A stretch of 64,000 nt of DNA from CBDFKY01 sp965248995 (GTDB taxonomy: Bacteria > Pseudomonadota > Alphaproteobacteria > Rickettsiales > UBA998), in NCBI GenBank assembly GCA_965248995.1, contig CBDFKY010000006.1, positions 434,001 through 498,000 on the forward strand. Reading direction: 5' to 3'. Positions 8,237 to 16,318 of the stretch are shown here, piece after piece. Positions within the stretch are counted from its first letter, which is position 1; the number at the start of each line of letters is the position of its first letter. A program made the position numbers and the translations under genes. The notes under the pieces were generated by a model. It was not told the origin of the DNA. It saw nothing but the letters and a program-made list of their open reading frames with translations, and made no database searches.

Positions 8237-9658
8237 ATGGCCTCACCTCCTCCAACTAAAGCCAATCCCATGTGGGGCGGGCATTATGCGTCCGCACCCG
8301 CCGATATGATGAGCAGGATCAACGCCTCGATCGATGTCGATAAAAAATTATACGGGGAAGATATCGCCGGATCGCTAGCGCATGTCGCCATGCTGGGCGC
8401 CACTGGTATCGTCAGTGAAACGGAAGCCACCGCGATCAGCGACGGGCTGCGGCAGATCGAGGGAGAGATCGCGCGGGGTGAGATGGTGTGGAACGTCGCG
8501 CTGGAAGACATTCATATGCATATCGAGGCGCGATTGAAGGAAATCATCGGCGAAGTGGCAGGCAAGCTGCACACCGCCCGCTCCCGTAACGACCAGGTGG
8601 CGACGGATCTGCGGCTATATCTGCGTGGAGCATGCGGTCAGCTCGTGGGGAGTATTACCGCATTGCAACGCGCGCTGGTGGATCAGGCCGAGCGTCATGC
8701 GGATACCATCATGCCCGGATTCACCCATCTGCAGACGGCTCAGCCCGTGACGTTCGGCCATCACCTGCTGGCCTACGTCGAAATGCTGGAACGCGACAAG
8801 GGCCGCTTCCGGGATGCGGGGGTTCGCCTGAACGAATGTCCGCTCGGCGCGGCGGCGCTGGCAGGTACGTCGTTCCCGATTGACCGGCATATGACGGCAG
8901 ACATGCTGGGGTTCCAGAGGCCCTGCGCCAATTCGCTGGATGCCGTCGCCAGCCGGGACGCCGCGTTGGAATGCGTGGCCGCCGCCGGTATTTGCGGGAC
9001 ACACCTTTCCCGGCTCGCAGAGGAACTGGTGATCTGGTCATCTGCGCTGGTCAAATTCGTGACGCTGCCGGAATCCTTCACCTCCGGCTCTTCGATCATG
9101 CCGCAGAAGCGCAACCCCGACGCAGCGGAGCTGATCCGCGCAAAGACCGGGCGGCTGAACGGTAATCTCGTCCAACTGCTCACTATCCTTAAAGGCACGC
9201 CACTCGCTTATAATAAAGATTTACAGGAAGATAAGGAGCCGGTGTTCGATACGGTGGATACGCTCTTGCTTTGTCTCGCCGCCATGACGGGGATGGTGGA
9301 AGGGATGGTGCCTAATAAACAAGCCATGCTTGCCGCCGCATCAGGCGGATTTTCCACCGCGACCGATCTTGCGGACTGGCTGGTGCGGGAACTGCATTTT
9401 CCCTTTCGCACTGCCCATCATATCACCGGCAGAGTCGTCAACATCGCTGAGCGCGACAAATGTTTTTTGTGGGAAATACCGCTACACGAGATGCAACGGG
9501 TGGAACCGCGCATCACGGAAGCAGTGTACGGTGTGCTCAGCGTCGAGCATTCGGTAGCCAGCCGTACCAGTTACGGTGGAACTGCGCCCGGTCAGGTACG
9601 CGCGCAGGTAGCGCGAGTAGTGGAGGAATATGCTATATATAGCAGTTTGATTTTGTAA
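8237..9658 (+). CDS. argH: Argininosuccinate lyase
   Basis: A 473-residue cytosolic enzyme of the fumarase/aspartase superfamily that splits argininosuccinate into arginine and fumarate, the last step of arginine synthesis. The family signature GSSIMPQKRNPDAAEL carries the catalytic-loop serine. HTARSRNDQVATDLRL and GFTHLQTAQPVTFGHHLLAY are the other conserved blocks. Length is normal. The gene stands alone here, not next to argG or argF. In many alphaproteobacteria argH precedes a small lipoprotein gene and lysA; here a minus-strand gene lies between argH and lptM-lysA, consistent with an insertion. Confidence 0.96.
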   Translation: MASPPPTKANPMWGGHYASAPADMMSRINASIDVDKKLYGEDIAGSLAHVAMLGATGIVSETEATAISDGLRQIEGEIARGEMVWNVALEDIHMHIEARLKEIIGEVAGKLHTARSRNDQVATDLRLYLRGACGQLVGSITALQRALVDQAERHADTIMPGFTHLQTAQPVTFGHHLLAYVEMLERDKGRFRDAGVRLNECPLGAAALAGTSFPIDRHMTADMLGFQRPCANSLDAVASRDAALECVAAAGICGTHLSRLAEELVIWSSALVKFVTLPESFTSGSSIMPQKRNPDAAELIRAKTGRLNGNLVQLLTILKGTPLAYNKDLQEDKEPVFDTVDTLLLCLAAMTGMVEGMVPNKQAMLAAASGGFSTATDLADWLVRELHFPFRTAHHITGRVVNIAERDKCFLWEIPLHEMQRVEPRITEAVYGVLSVEHSVASRTSYGGTAPGQVRAQVARVVEEYAIYSSLIL

Positions 9659-9701
9659 TTGCACATATTCATGTGCCAATTAAAAATCGATTACTGCTAT
9701 A

Positions 9702-10670
9702 TTACATGGAAAGCGACGAGGCAGATTTTCCGCCGGAATTCGCTAAAGCGGGAGCACTCATGGAGTGATGAAACCCCATATCCATTCCTTGAGGGACGAA
9801 TACTGAGAAATGCGCCTTTACCGATTCTGCGACGGCATTCACAAGTGCCTGCAACTCTTGCGGAATTGTAATGCCGCAAGAAGAGCGCAGTGGCAGAATT
9901 TCCTTTTGATGCCAACTGCCGTGAGCGTCCCTGTCCACGATTTCCGTTGAATGTCCCATCTGGTTCAACAGCCGGCCCAATCCCTGTTCCGCAGGAAAAT
10001 GTTCCTTTTCAGGTTCTATGTGGGCGGCACCATAAAAGACCACGCTTTTCTCCGATCTGGCGATGTGATGAATGGTTTCGGCCACGCGGCCGTTTTCCGC
10101 CAGCCGCTGCTCATGTAAAGTTGTGTTGAAGTCTATAAAGTCCTTAACCCCGTGGTCGCCGAAGCGTTTTGTCAATTCCGCCATGGTCTCCTTCCACGCC
10201 CCATCTATTCCTATTTGTGCGATGCGTTCGGAGTATCTGACTCCTATCCCAAGATATTCCTTAGTGTGGGGATCAGTACGCGCAATTTCGGGAGGCTCAT
10301 CGACATAATGGACGCGTATTCCTGCCTTTTTCGCGTCGGTAATAAAATGTTCGAATTCCTCTTTCTGTTGTTTTTCCGCCTTGTGGTCCCAGTGAGGCGT
10401 AGGAACGCCGCGCTTCGCATTGATTTCCCTGACTTCGGCACCGAATTCATCGAAATTGATTTTTCCGTCTTGCAGCCTGTCCAATGCCGGCTGCATGTAC
10501 GCCGGTGATTCGAGAAACAGATGTTTCACGCCGGAATGGGCCATCGCTGGCAAGGATTGCAACATCTCTTCCCAGCGCTGAGTTTCGTTATGAATGTCCT
10601 CTATCAGGACGATCTGGGATTCCGCCGCGGCTTGTCCGATAACAGAAGGAGCGGATGTTTTTTTATCCAT
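9702..10670 (-). CDS. ChaN/TraB/erythromycin-esterase-like fold protein, unknown function
   Basis: A 322-residue protein starting MDKKTSAPSV. Paired histidine motifs, IVLIEDIHNETQRW near the N-terminus and VVFYGAAHIEPE near residue 250, with KHLFLESP between them, resemble the EreA/ChaN/TraB-GumN superfamily, whose members bind metal or haem or hydrolyse esters. The match is at fold level only. No signal peptide or membrane helix is visible. The tail after about residue 280 is Ala/Ser-rich. An in-frame extension to 10913 exists but would run over lptM and lysA, so 10670 is used. The gene sits between argH and lptM-lysA, which are often neighbours, so it is probably an insertion. Confidence 0.6.
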   Translation of the reverse strand: MDKKTSAPSVIGQAAAESQIVLIEDIHNETQRWEEMLQSLPAMAHSGVKHLFLESPAYMQPALDRLQDGKINFDEFGAEVREINAKRGVPTPHWDHKAEKQQKEEFEHFITDAKKAGIRVHYVDEPPEIARTDPHTKEYLGIGVRYSERIAQIGIDGAWKETMAELTKRFGDHGVKDFIDFNTTLHEQRLAENGRVAETIHHIARSEKSVVFYGAAHIEPEKEHFPAEQGLGRLLNQMGHSTEIVDRDAHGSWHQKEILPLRSSCGITIPQELQALVNAVAESVKAHFSVFVPQGMDMGFHHSMSAPALANSGGKSASSLSM

Positions 10671-10775
10671 ATTTAAATATACCTTAAGGTGTGGGGCAAT
10701 GTCAAGATCGGCAGCGCAGGCCATGGTATGTTCTCCGGCTTTGACGTCGGTCAAAAAATAAGGCACAACTGGCTT

Positions 10776-10931
10776 ATGGCTTTTTATACGCGCTTTTACC
10801 GGTTGACCGGCATGATGGTATCGATGGTATTCCTCCTTTCCGCCTGCGGAGTGAAAGGCAAACTGGTGCGCCCCACCGACATTCCGGCCTACGAAAAACG
10901 CGAGGAGCAGCATGGATCATTTCCGTTATAA
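10776..10931 (+). CDS. lptM: Small LptM-type lipoprotein upstream of lysA
   Basis: A 51-residue predicted lipoprotein: basic N-terminus, hydrophobic stretch GMMVSMVFLL, lipobox LSAC, then GVKGKLVRPTDIP. This CG.KG.L..P pattern and the position immediately before lysA match the YifL/LptM family, which in E. coli assists maturation of the LPS translocon LptDE. The 3' end overlaps the lysA start by 20 bases, so the two are translated together. A shorter start at the internal Met-Met pair is possible. Confidence 0.75.
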   Translation: MAFYTRFYRLTGMMVSMVFLLSACGVKGKLVRPTDIPAYEKREEQHGSFPL

Positions 10932-12162
10932 AGACGCTACATTACATGCTGAGGAAATCCCGCTGCATACCCTTGCGGAAGCGGTCGGCACGCCGTTTTA
11001 CTGTTATTCCACCGCGACGCTCATCCGTCATTTTACCGTCTTCAAAGAAGGGCTTGCCAGCCTGAATCCGCTGATCTGCTTCGCGGTGAAAGCAAATGGC
11101 AACCCGCATGTGCTGCGGGTGCTGGGGGCAATCGGGGCGGGGGCGGATGTCGTTTCGGGCGGGGAGATACGGCTTAGCTTGGCTGCCGGAATTCCGCCGG
11201 AGAGAATCGTGTTCTCAGGCGTGGGGAAAAGCCGGGATGAAATGGCCTACGCGCTTGAGCAGGGGATTTTCCAGTTCAACGTGGAATCCGAGGCGGAACT
11301 GCGGGTGCTGGATGAGGTGGCGGCCCGCCTGGATCGTATCGCTCCCGTCGCGTTGCGTATCAACCCGGACGTCGACGCGGGCACGCATGAAAAGATCACC
11401 ACGGGCCGGAAGGACTCCAAGTTCGGTATCGACATCGACGACGCGAAGCGGGTGTATGCGGTGGCCCGCAGCCTGCCGCATATCGCCATTCAGGGCATTT
11501 CGGTGCATATCGGTTCGCAGCTGACCGATCTTGCGCCTTTTCGCGCGGCTTACCTGCGCGTGCGTGCGTTCGTGGAAGAATTGAGGGCCGAAGGTTATCG
11601 TTTACGGGTAGTGGATCTCGGCGGAGGGCTCGGCATTCCTTACGCGAGCGAAGGGGAATCGCCGCCCTTGCCGGAAGCATACGGCAGGATGGTATCGGAG
11701 GTCATGCAGGGGCTGGACGCACAGTTCGTGTTCGAGCCGGGAAGGCTGATCGCTGGAAATGCGGGCATACTGGTCGCTTCCGTCATCTACCTGAAGGAAA
11801 ACGCCGGCCAGTTCTTTCTGGTGATCGACGCGGCCATGAACGACCTGATGCGTCCCGCCATGTACGGCGCGCACCATGAGATCATCGCCGTGAACCCGGC
11901 GCCGGACGGTACCGATGACTGGAATTATCACGTGGTGGGGGCCGTCTGTGAATCGAGCGACGTATTTCGCCGGAATATCCTGCTGCGTCCGATGAAGGAG
12001 GGCGATCGGGTGGCGATCCGCAGCGCCGGGGCGTACGGGGCTTCGATGAGCAACTGCTACAATGCGCGGCTGCTCGTACCGGAAGTGCTGGTGGACGGGG
12101 GGAATTTCCGCATTATCCGTAAGCGGAGCACGTATGAGGAAATGCTTGCGGTGTTCACTTGA
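10912..12162 (+). CDS. lysA: Diaminopimelate decarboxylase
   Basis: A 416-residue PLP enzyme that converts meso-diaminopimelate to lysine, the last step of lysine synthesis. It is a fold type III decarboxylase: FAVKAN carries the PLP lysine, HIGSQ and LGGGLGIPY are cofactor-binding segments, EPGR is the phosphate/substrate motif and GAVCESSDVF contributes the second-subunit cysteine. Length is normal. It overlaps lptM at the 5' end and is convergent with a small minus-strand gene 8 bases downstream. Confidence 0.96.
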   Translation: MDHFRYKDATLHAEEIPLHTLAEAVGTPFYCYSTATLIRHFTVFKEGLASLNPLICFAVKANGNPHVLRVLGAIGAGADVVSGGEIRLSLAAGIPPERIVFSGVGKSRDEMAYALEQGIFQFNVESEAELRVLDEVAARLDRIAPVALRINPDVDAGTHEKITTGRKDSKFGIDIDDAKRVYAVARSLPHIAIQGISVHIGSQLTDLAPFRAAYLRVRAFVEELRAEGYRLRVVDLGGGLGIPYASEGESPPLPEAYGRMVSEVMQGLDAQFVFEPGRLIAGNAGILVASVIYLKENAGQFFLVIDAAMNDLMRPAMYGAHHEIIAVNPAPDGTDDWNYHVVGAVCESSDVFRRNILLRPMKEGDRVAIRSAGAYGASMSNCYNARLLVPEVLVDGGNFRIIRKRSTYEEMLAVFT

Positions 12163-12170
12163 AGCGAACC

Positions 12171-12404
12171 TTATAAGGACCGTGCCCCCGTATCGTGGGC
12201 TTTTGAATTGTCGAGATGCGCGGATTCCGTTATGATCCTGCTTTCCGGCTTCTGCTGATGCAGCAAAAAATAAACGCCCGTGCCGACGATGGCCAGCGCC
12301 GCTAATGCGCTGCCGCCGACCAGCAGTTTTTGACGGGTGGTTGCGGAAAACGGAACCGATGCTTTTTCCAGTTCACGCTCGAGTGTGGTAATCTGATTTT
12401 TCAA
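12171..12404 (-). CDS. Small single-pass membrane protein, unknown; possible frameshift at the N-terminus
   Basis: About 77 residues with one clear membrane helix (LLVGGSALAALAIVGTGVYF) after a charged, helical N-terminus (TTLERELEKA). The only in-frame start is TTG, directly preceded by a T7 run (plus strand, 12408-12414). If that run had one base fewer, the frame would join an ATG at 12447 and give about 14 more N-terminal residues (MTSYRKVRITLKKA). This fits the other +1 homopolymer changes in the window. No family is recognised. Confidence 0.5.
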   Translation of the reverse strand: MKNQITTLERELEKASVPFSATTRQKLLVGGSALAALAIVGTGVYFLLHQQKPESRIITESAHLDNSKAHDTGARSL

Positions 12405-12480
12405 CGCTTTTTTTCAGGGTGATTCGCACTTTCCGATAAGACGTCATGATGAAAATTTTCCATTTCTCTTGGCAAAATAC

Positions 12481-12598
12481 TATAGTGTTTCCGAATAATT
12501 TCCGTACGGAAATTTTCGGATAAAAACACTATAAAATATATGGTTATAGTCATTTTATCCGACAAAAACCGTACGGTTTTTTAATCGGAATGACTATA
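12481..12598. repeat. Twin-hairpin repeat element, copy 1 (118 bp)
   Basis: Two adjacent imperfect hairpins. The left one has feet TATAGTGTTT/AAACACTATA and core CCGAA..AATTTCCGTAC; the right one has feet TATAGTCATT/AATGACTATA and core CCGA..AAAACCGTACGG. Each has an unpaired TTAT (or ATAA) beside the foot, on the arm facing the other hairpin. It is nearly identical to 55234-55350, differing by one T in a T-run. It covers the last 16 codons of the minus-strand gene 12550-12921. Confidence 0.85.
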
Positions 12599-12921
12599 TC
12601 GGCTGTTCTGTAATTAAAATTGTCAAAAATGACATTTCCATCATTGCCGATATAATCTGAATGAAGACTGCCTATCCCTTTTGATTTGTCAACATCTGTA
12701 ACTGTCTTAGAAGAATGAACGAAATCCGCGGCGACTTTCAACTGTTCATACAACAGATCCAGCTCTTTTTTAGCCGCGTCCCTGTTTTTTTCAATTTCAT
12801 CTACCGCTTTGCGAGCGGAAGATTTCAAATGTTCCAGGCTTCCCCACCCAACTACGCCGGACGCGACAGCTCCTGCCGAAAGGCTTTTTAGAACATCCTG
12901 ATGAGAACCGGCATCTTCCAT
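12550..12921 (-). CDS. Hypothetical protein whose C-terminus is encoded by a repeat; probably truncated
   Basis: 123 residues, start ATG at 12921. The middle (about 35-70) is helical and charged (ARKAVDEIEKNRDAAKKELDLLYEQL). The last 16 or so residues (ADIVIPIKKPYGFCRIK) come from the twin-hairpin element, so the original 3' end was probably lost when the element arrived. Glycine/alanine-rich ASGVVGWGS follows the N-terminus. No family is recognised. Its base composition is more A+T-rich than the adjacent ilvB. Confidence 0.5.
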   Translation of the reverse strand: MEDAGSHQDVLKSLSAGAVASGVVGWGSLEHLKSSARKAVDEIEKNRDAAKKELDLLYEQLKVAADFVHSSKTVTDVDKSKGIGSLHSDYIGNDGNVIFDNFNYRTADIVIPIKKPYGFCRIK

Positions 12922-13145
12922 ATATGTATCAACTCAAAAAAACTACCATAAGCCATGTTTGTGTCATCTTCATGAAGACATGCGGCGACGACTTTTCAAT
13001 AACAATTCCAGTGAATTCCTTTTGTATATTTATATGAAAGCGTTACCTGTGCAGATCTTACGTTGAGAGTCGGGGTAATGGCTTGCGCCGCGGCATGACA
13101 TCAGTTAAAACTAATGTGATTCCTTCCATTTTTTAGTGAGCATCC

Positions 13146-14927
13146 ATGGCACAGCCGAAATCCCAATCAGATCCCGTCGTCGCTACGCAGGAGGTGCCGA
13201 TGACTGGAGCGCAGATGCTGATCCGCGCCATCGCCGATAACGGCATCGACACCATCTTCGGATATCCGGGCGGCGCGGTGCTGCCGATTTATGACGCGCT
13301 GTTTCAGCAGGATGCGGTGCGCCATATCCTGGTGCGCCATGAACAGGGCGCAACGCATGCGGCGGAAGGGTATGCACGTTCCACCGGCAAAGCGGGCGTG
13401 GTGCTTGTTACTTCCGGGCCGGGGGCGACCAATACCATCACCGGCATTACGGACGCGCTGATGGATTCCATCCCGCTGGTGGTCATCACCGGGCAGGTGC
13501 CGAGCCACCTGATCGGTTCCGACGCGTTTCAGGAAGCCGATACGACCGGTATCACCCGTTCCTGCTCCAAGCATAACTATCTGGTGCAGTCGATCCACGA
13601 CCTGCCGCGTATCCTGCATGAAGCCTTTCATATCGCGACGACGGGAAGGCCCGGACCGGTGGTGGTGGATATTCCGAAGGACATCCAGAACCAGCAGGGA
13701 ATGTATCGCACCAAAGGGGAAGTGAAGCGCCCTTCCTATAACCCGGTAGCCGAACCGGATACGGCTGCGATCGAACGGGCGATCGAGTTGATGGCGAACG
13801 CGGAAAAACCGGTATTCTATACCGGTGGCGGCGTGATCAACGCGGGCGTGGCGGCGAGTGAAAAATTACGCGAACTGGTGCGCCTGACCGGATTTCCCAT
13901 CACGTCGACCCTGATGGGGCTCGGCTCATATCCCGGCACGGACAGGCAATTCCTGAAAATGCTGGGAATGCACGGTTCGCTGGAAGCCAATATGGCGATG
14001 GCGGAATGCGATGTGATGATCAATATCGGCGCACGGTTCGACGACCGGGTGACGGGACGGCTGGACGGGTTCTCGCCGCGTTCCAAAAAGATTCATATCG
14101 ACATCGACGCCAGTTCTTTCAACAAAACGGTCAAAGTGGACGTGCCGATCAAGGGAGATGCTCTCAGAGTGCTGGAACTGCTGATCGCCGCCTGGAAAAA
14201 ACGCGCGGCGAAACCGGACATCGCCGCATGGTGGAAGCAGATCGAGATGTGGCGCGCTCGCAAGAGCTTTTCCTACCGACAGGCCGAAAGCGGTCCGATC
14301 AAACCGCAGCACGCGCTTGCCCGTCTGAACGCGCTGACCTCGGGCAGGGACCGCTACGTCACCACCGATGTCGGCCAGCATCAGATGTGGGCGGCGCAGT
14401 TCCTGGATTATGAGGAACCGAACCGCTGGATGACTTCGGGAGGGCTCGGGACGATGGGTTACGGCCTGCCCGCGGCCATCGGCGTGCAGATCGCCCATCC
14501 GGACAAGCCGGTGATCTGCGTTACCGGCGAAGCTTCGTTCATGATGAATATCCAGGAGCTGGCCACGGCCGTGCAGTATCGCCTGCCGGTGAAGGTCCTG
14601 TTGCTCAATAACGGTTATATGGGCATGGTGCGCCAGTGGCAGCAGATGTTCCACGGGGATCGCCATTCGCAGTCCTACATGGAGTCGCTACCCGATTTCG
14701 TGAAGCTGGCGGAAGCGTTCGGACTGAAAGGGATGCGCTGTGTCACGCTGGCCGACGTGGACGGATGCCTGAAAACCATGATGGATCACGACGGGCCGGT
14801 GCTGCTAGATATGGTAGTCGATCCCTCCGAAAACGTGTACCCGATGATTCCTGCCGGTGCCGCCCATCATGAGCTGGTGCTCGGTGCGGAAGAAAAGACC
14901 GGTTCGCTGGATACGTCGCAAGTATAG
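13146..14927 (+). CDS. ilvB: Acetolactate synthase, large (catalytic) subunit
   Basis: A 593-residue ThDP enzyme that condenses pyruvate to acetolactate (or with 2-ketobutyrate to acetohydroxybutyrate), the first common step of valine, leucine and isoleucine synthesis. FGYPGGAVLPIYDAL and the ThDP glutamate in RHEQGATHAAEGYAR mark the N-terminal Pyr domain; GEASFMMNIQELATA with LLNNGYMGMVRQWQ is the ThDP/Mg site; FAD-domain residues lie between. Length is normal. The regulatory subunit gene ilvH, which usually follows, is absent; hslO follows instead, 12 bases later. No convincing attenuator was seen in the 224 bases upstream. Confidence 0.95.
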   Translation: MAQPKSQSDPVVATQEVPMTGAQMLIRAIADNGIDTIFGYPGGAVLPIYDALFQQDAVRHILVRHEQGATHAAEGYARSTGKAGVVLVTSGPGATNTITGITDALMDSIPLVVITGQVPSHLIGSDAFQEADTTGITRSCSKHNYLVQSIHDLPRILHEAFHIATTGRPGPVVVDIPKDIQNQQGMYRTKGEVKRPSYNPVAEPDTAAIERAIELMANAEKPVFYTGGGVINAGVAASEKLRELVRLTGFPITSTLMGLGSYPGTDRQFLKMLGMHGSLEANMAMAECDVMINIGARFDDRVTGRLDGFSPRSKKIHIDIDASSFNKTVKVDVPIKGDALRVLELLIAAWKKRAAKPDIAAWWKQIEMWRARKSFSYRQAESGPIKPQHALARLNALTSGRDRYVTTDVGQHQMWAAQFLDYEEPNRWMTSGGLGTMGYGLPAAIGVQIAHPDKPVICVTGEASFMMNIQELATAVQYRLPVKVLLLNNGYMGMVRQWQQMFHGDRHSQSYMESLPDFVKLAEAFGLKGMRCVTLADVDGCLKTMMDHDGPVLLDMVVDPSENVYPMIPAGAAHHELVLGAEEKTGSLDTSQV

Positions 14928-14939
14928 CCCGCGCTTATC

Positions 14940-15926
14940 ATGATCGAACTGGTGCGCTACGAAGACATCATCCAGCCGTTCATGCTGCATCATTCGGTGG
15001 TGCGCGGGCGGATGGTACGGCTGGGCGAGGCGCTCGGCGCGATTCTCTCCCGCCATGCCTATCCCGAACCTGTCAGCCGGTCGCTCGGCGAACTGCTGCT
15101 GCTCGGGGCGATGCTTTCCGCCAACCTGCCGGAGAAAGGGATTCTTACGCTGCAGATTAAAGGTAACGGACCGGTGCCGTTGATGGTGGTGGACGTGCAG
15201 GCGGACGGCAACATTCGCGGCTATGCCACGGTGACGGACGAAGCGCGGGATGAGCTTTCGGTATTGCCAGCCTCACCTGCGCTCGCCGAACTATTCGGAA
15301 CCGGTTATCTGGCCATTACGCTCGATACGCCGCACGGTGAACCGTATCAAGGGATCGTACCCCTGGAAGGGGCGAATTTATCGGAAGCGGTGGCGCATTA
15401 CTTCACGCAGTCCCAGCAACTGGACGTGATGTTTCATCTGGCGATTACGCGCCGGACGGAGGAGGAGACGGCCCACTGGATCGCCGCGGGGATCATGCTG
15501 GAGCGGATGCCGGATGCCCGGATGCCGGATGCCCGGATGCCGGATGCCCGGATGCCGGATGCCCGGATGCCGGATGCCCGGAACTCCGGTGGAAACCATG
15601 AAGAAATTGAAATAGTGCAGGAAGCGGCGCAGCCCTGGGAGTACCAGTCCCTGCTAGTGCTCACCGCCACCGATGAGGAACTCTGTGATCCGTATCTCGC
15701 GCCGGGCGCTCTGCTCTACCGGCTTTTCAATGAAGAGGGAGTATGGGTCTATGATACGCAACCACTGCAAGACCGTTGTCGCTGCTCTCGAGAAAAAATA
15801 TCGCATGTGCTGGAACAACTGCCCGCGGCGGAAGTCGAAGAGCTGTATGAAAACGGCGTGATCTCCGTCACCTGCCAGTTTTGTAGCCGCGAGGAACGGT
15901 TTACGCATGAGGATGTCTCGGCGTAG
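14940..15926 (+). CDS. hslO: Redox-regulated chaperone Hsp33 with an internal 5x MPDAR repeat
   Basis: A 328-residue cytosolic holdase chaperone activated by oxidative unfolding. The C-terminal zinc switch is intact: CRC (RCRCSREK) and CQFC (VTCQFCSREERF). The N-terminal domain has the family pattern RLGEALGAIL and GNGPVPLMVVD. Residues 190-214 are five perfect copies of MPDAR, encoded by a 15-base tandem repeat, inserted after GIMLER in the loop before the linker domain; without it the length would be normal. The gene follows ilvB by 12 bases and probably shares its transcript. Confidence 0.93.
   Translation: MIELVRYEDIIQPFMLHHSVVRGRMVRLGEALGAILSRHAYPEPVSRSLGELLLLGAMLSANLPEKGILTLQIKGNGPVPLMVVDVQADGNIRGYATVTDEARDELSVLPASPALAELFGTGYLAITLDTPHGEPYQGIVPLEGANLSEAVAHYFTQSQQLDVMFHLAITRRTEEETAHWIAAGIMLERMPDARMPDARMPDARMPDARMPDARNSGGNHEEIEIVQEAAQPWEYQSLLVLTATDEELCDPYLAPGALLYRLFNEEGVWVYDTQPLQDRCRCSREKISHVLEQLPAAEVEELYENGVISVTCQFCSREERFTHEDVSA
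15507..15581 (+). repeat. Perfect 15-bp tandem repeat, 5 units, inside hslO
   Basis: Five identical units of ATGCCGGATGCCCGG, in frame, each encoding MPDAR. The flanks lack the repeat. Perfect identity suggests recent expansion by slippage. Confidence 0.97.
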
Positions 15927-15930
15927 CGGT

Positions 15931-15955
15931 CATTCCCGCGCAGGCGGGAATCCAG
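15931..15955. repeat. REP-like short palindrome after hslO
   Basis: CATTCCCGCGCAGGCGGGAATCCAG, with stem TTCCCGC/GCGGGAA. This is the common interspersed palindrome whose minus-strand translation reads LDSRLRGND. It lies 5 bases after the hslO stop and could also stabilise or end that transcript. Only one copy was seen in the window. Confidence 0.7.
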
Positions 15956-15972
15956 CATCATAACCTTTAAAA

Positions 15973-16230
15973 TTATTTCATCTTGCCTTCGATAAACGCC
16001 ACCACGTCCCCTCGCAATTCCAGCCCTTCCAGCCACCTGTCCAGTTCCATCAACCCCAGCTCGCGCACGAAATTCTCCACCTTGGAGATGTCGTAGCGCG
16101 GAATGCCGATGCGCTCCGACAACTGCTCCTGCGTGATGCCCTTCGCTTTGCGATGCCGGGTAAGATGGTCGATCAACGCGCGGTACTGCGGGTCATAGAT
16201 GGCTTTGTCACGCACACGTAGTAATTGCAC
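15973..16230 (-). CDS. XRE-type helix-turn-helix protein (orphan antitoxin-like)
   Basis: 85 residues with a Cro/C1-type DNA-binding domain: LIDHLTRHRKAKGITQEQLSERIGIP, followed by YDISKVENFVRELGLMELDRWLEGL. Proteins of this size are often the antitoxin of a RelE/HigB-type pair or a small repressor. No toxin gene is next to it: only about 90 bases separate it from the divergent RTX gene. The start is GTG at 16230. It could regulate the RTX gene from the shared intergenic region, but that is inference. Confidence 0.7.
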   Translation of the reverse strand: MQLLRVRDKAIYDPQYRALIDHLTRHRKAKGITQEQLSERIGIPRYDISKVENFVRELGLMELDRWLEGLELRGDVVAFIEGKMK

Positions 16231-16318
16231 CTCTGCTTGAATGTTCTTGCAGAGACTCGCATATTCCGGTATAAGTGCGAATTACGCACAGAACTGGTAG
16301 GATTTGGAGAGCGCATCT

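Noticed and set aside
9657..9681. Hairpin after argH
   Set aside because: Stem AATTGCACAT with a bulge and no U-run on either strand; too weak to call a terminator.
13034..13066. Ten-residue leader-like frame (MKALPVQILR) before ilvB
   Set aside because: Some Leu/Val/Ile codons but no terminator/antiterminator pair follows; chance is likely.
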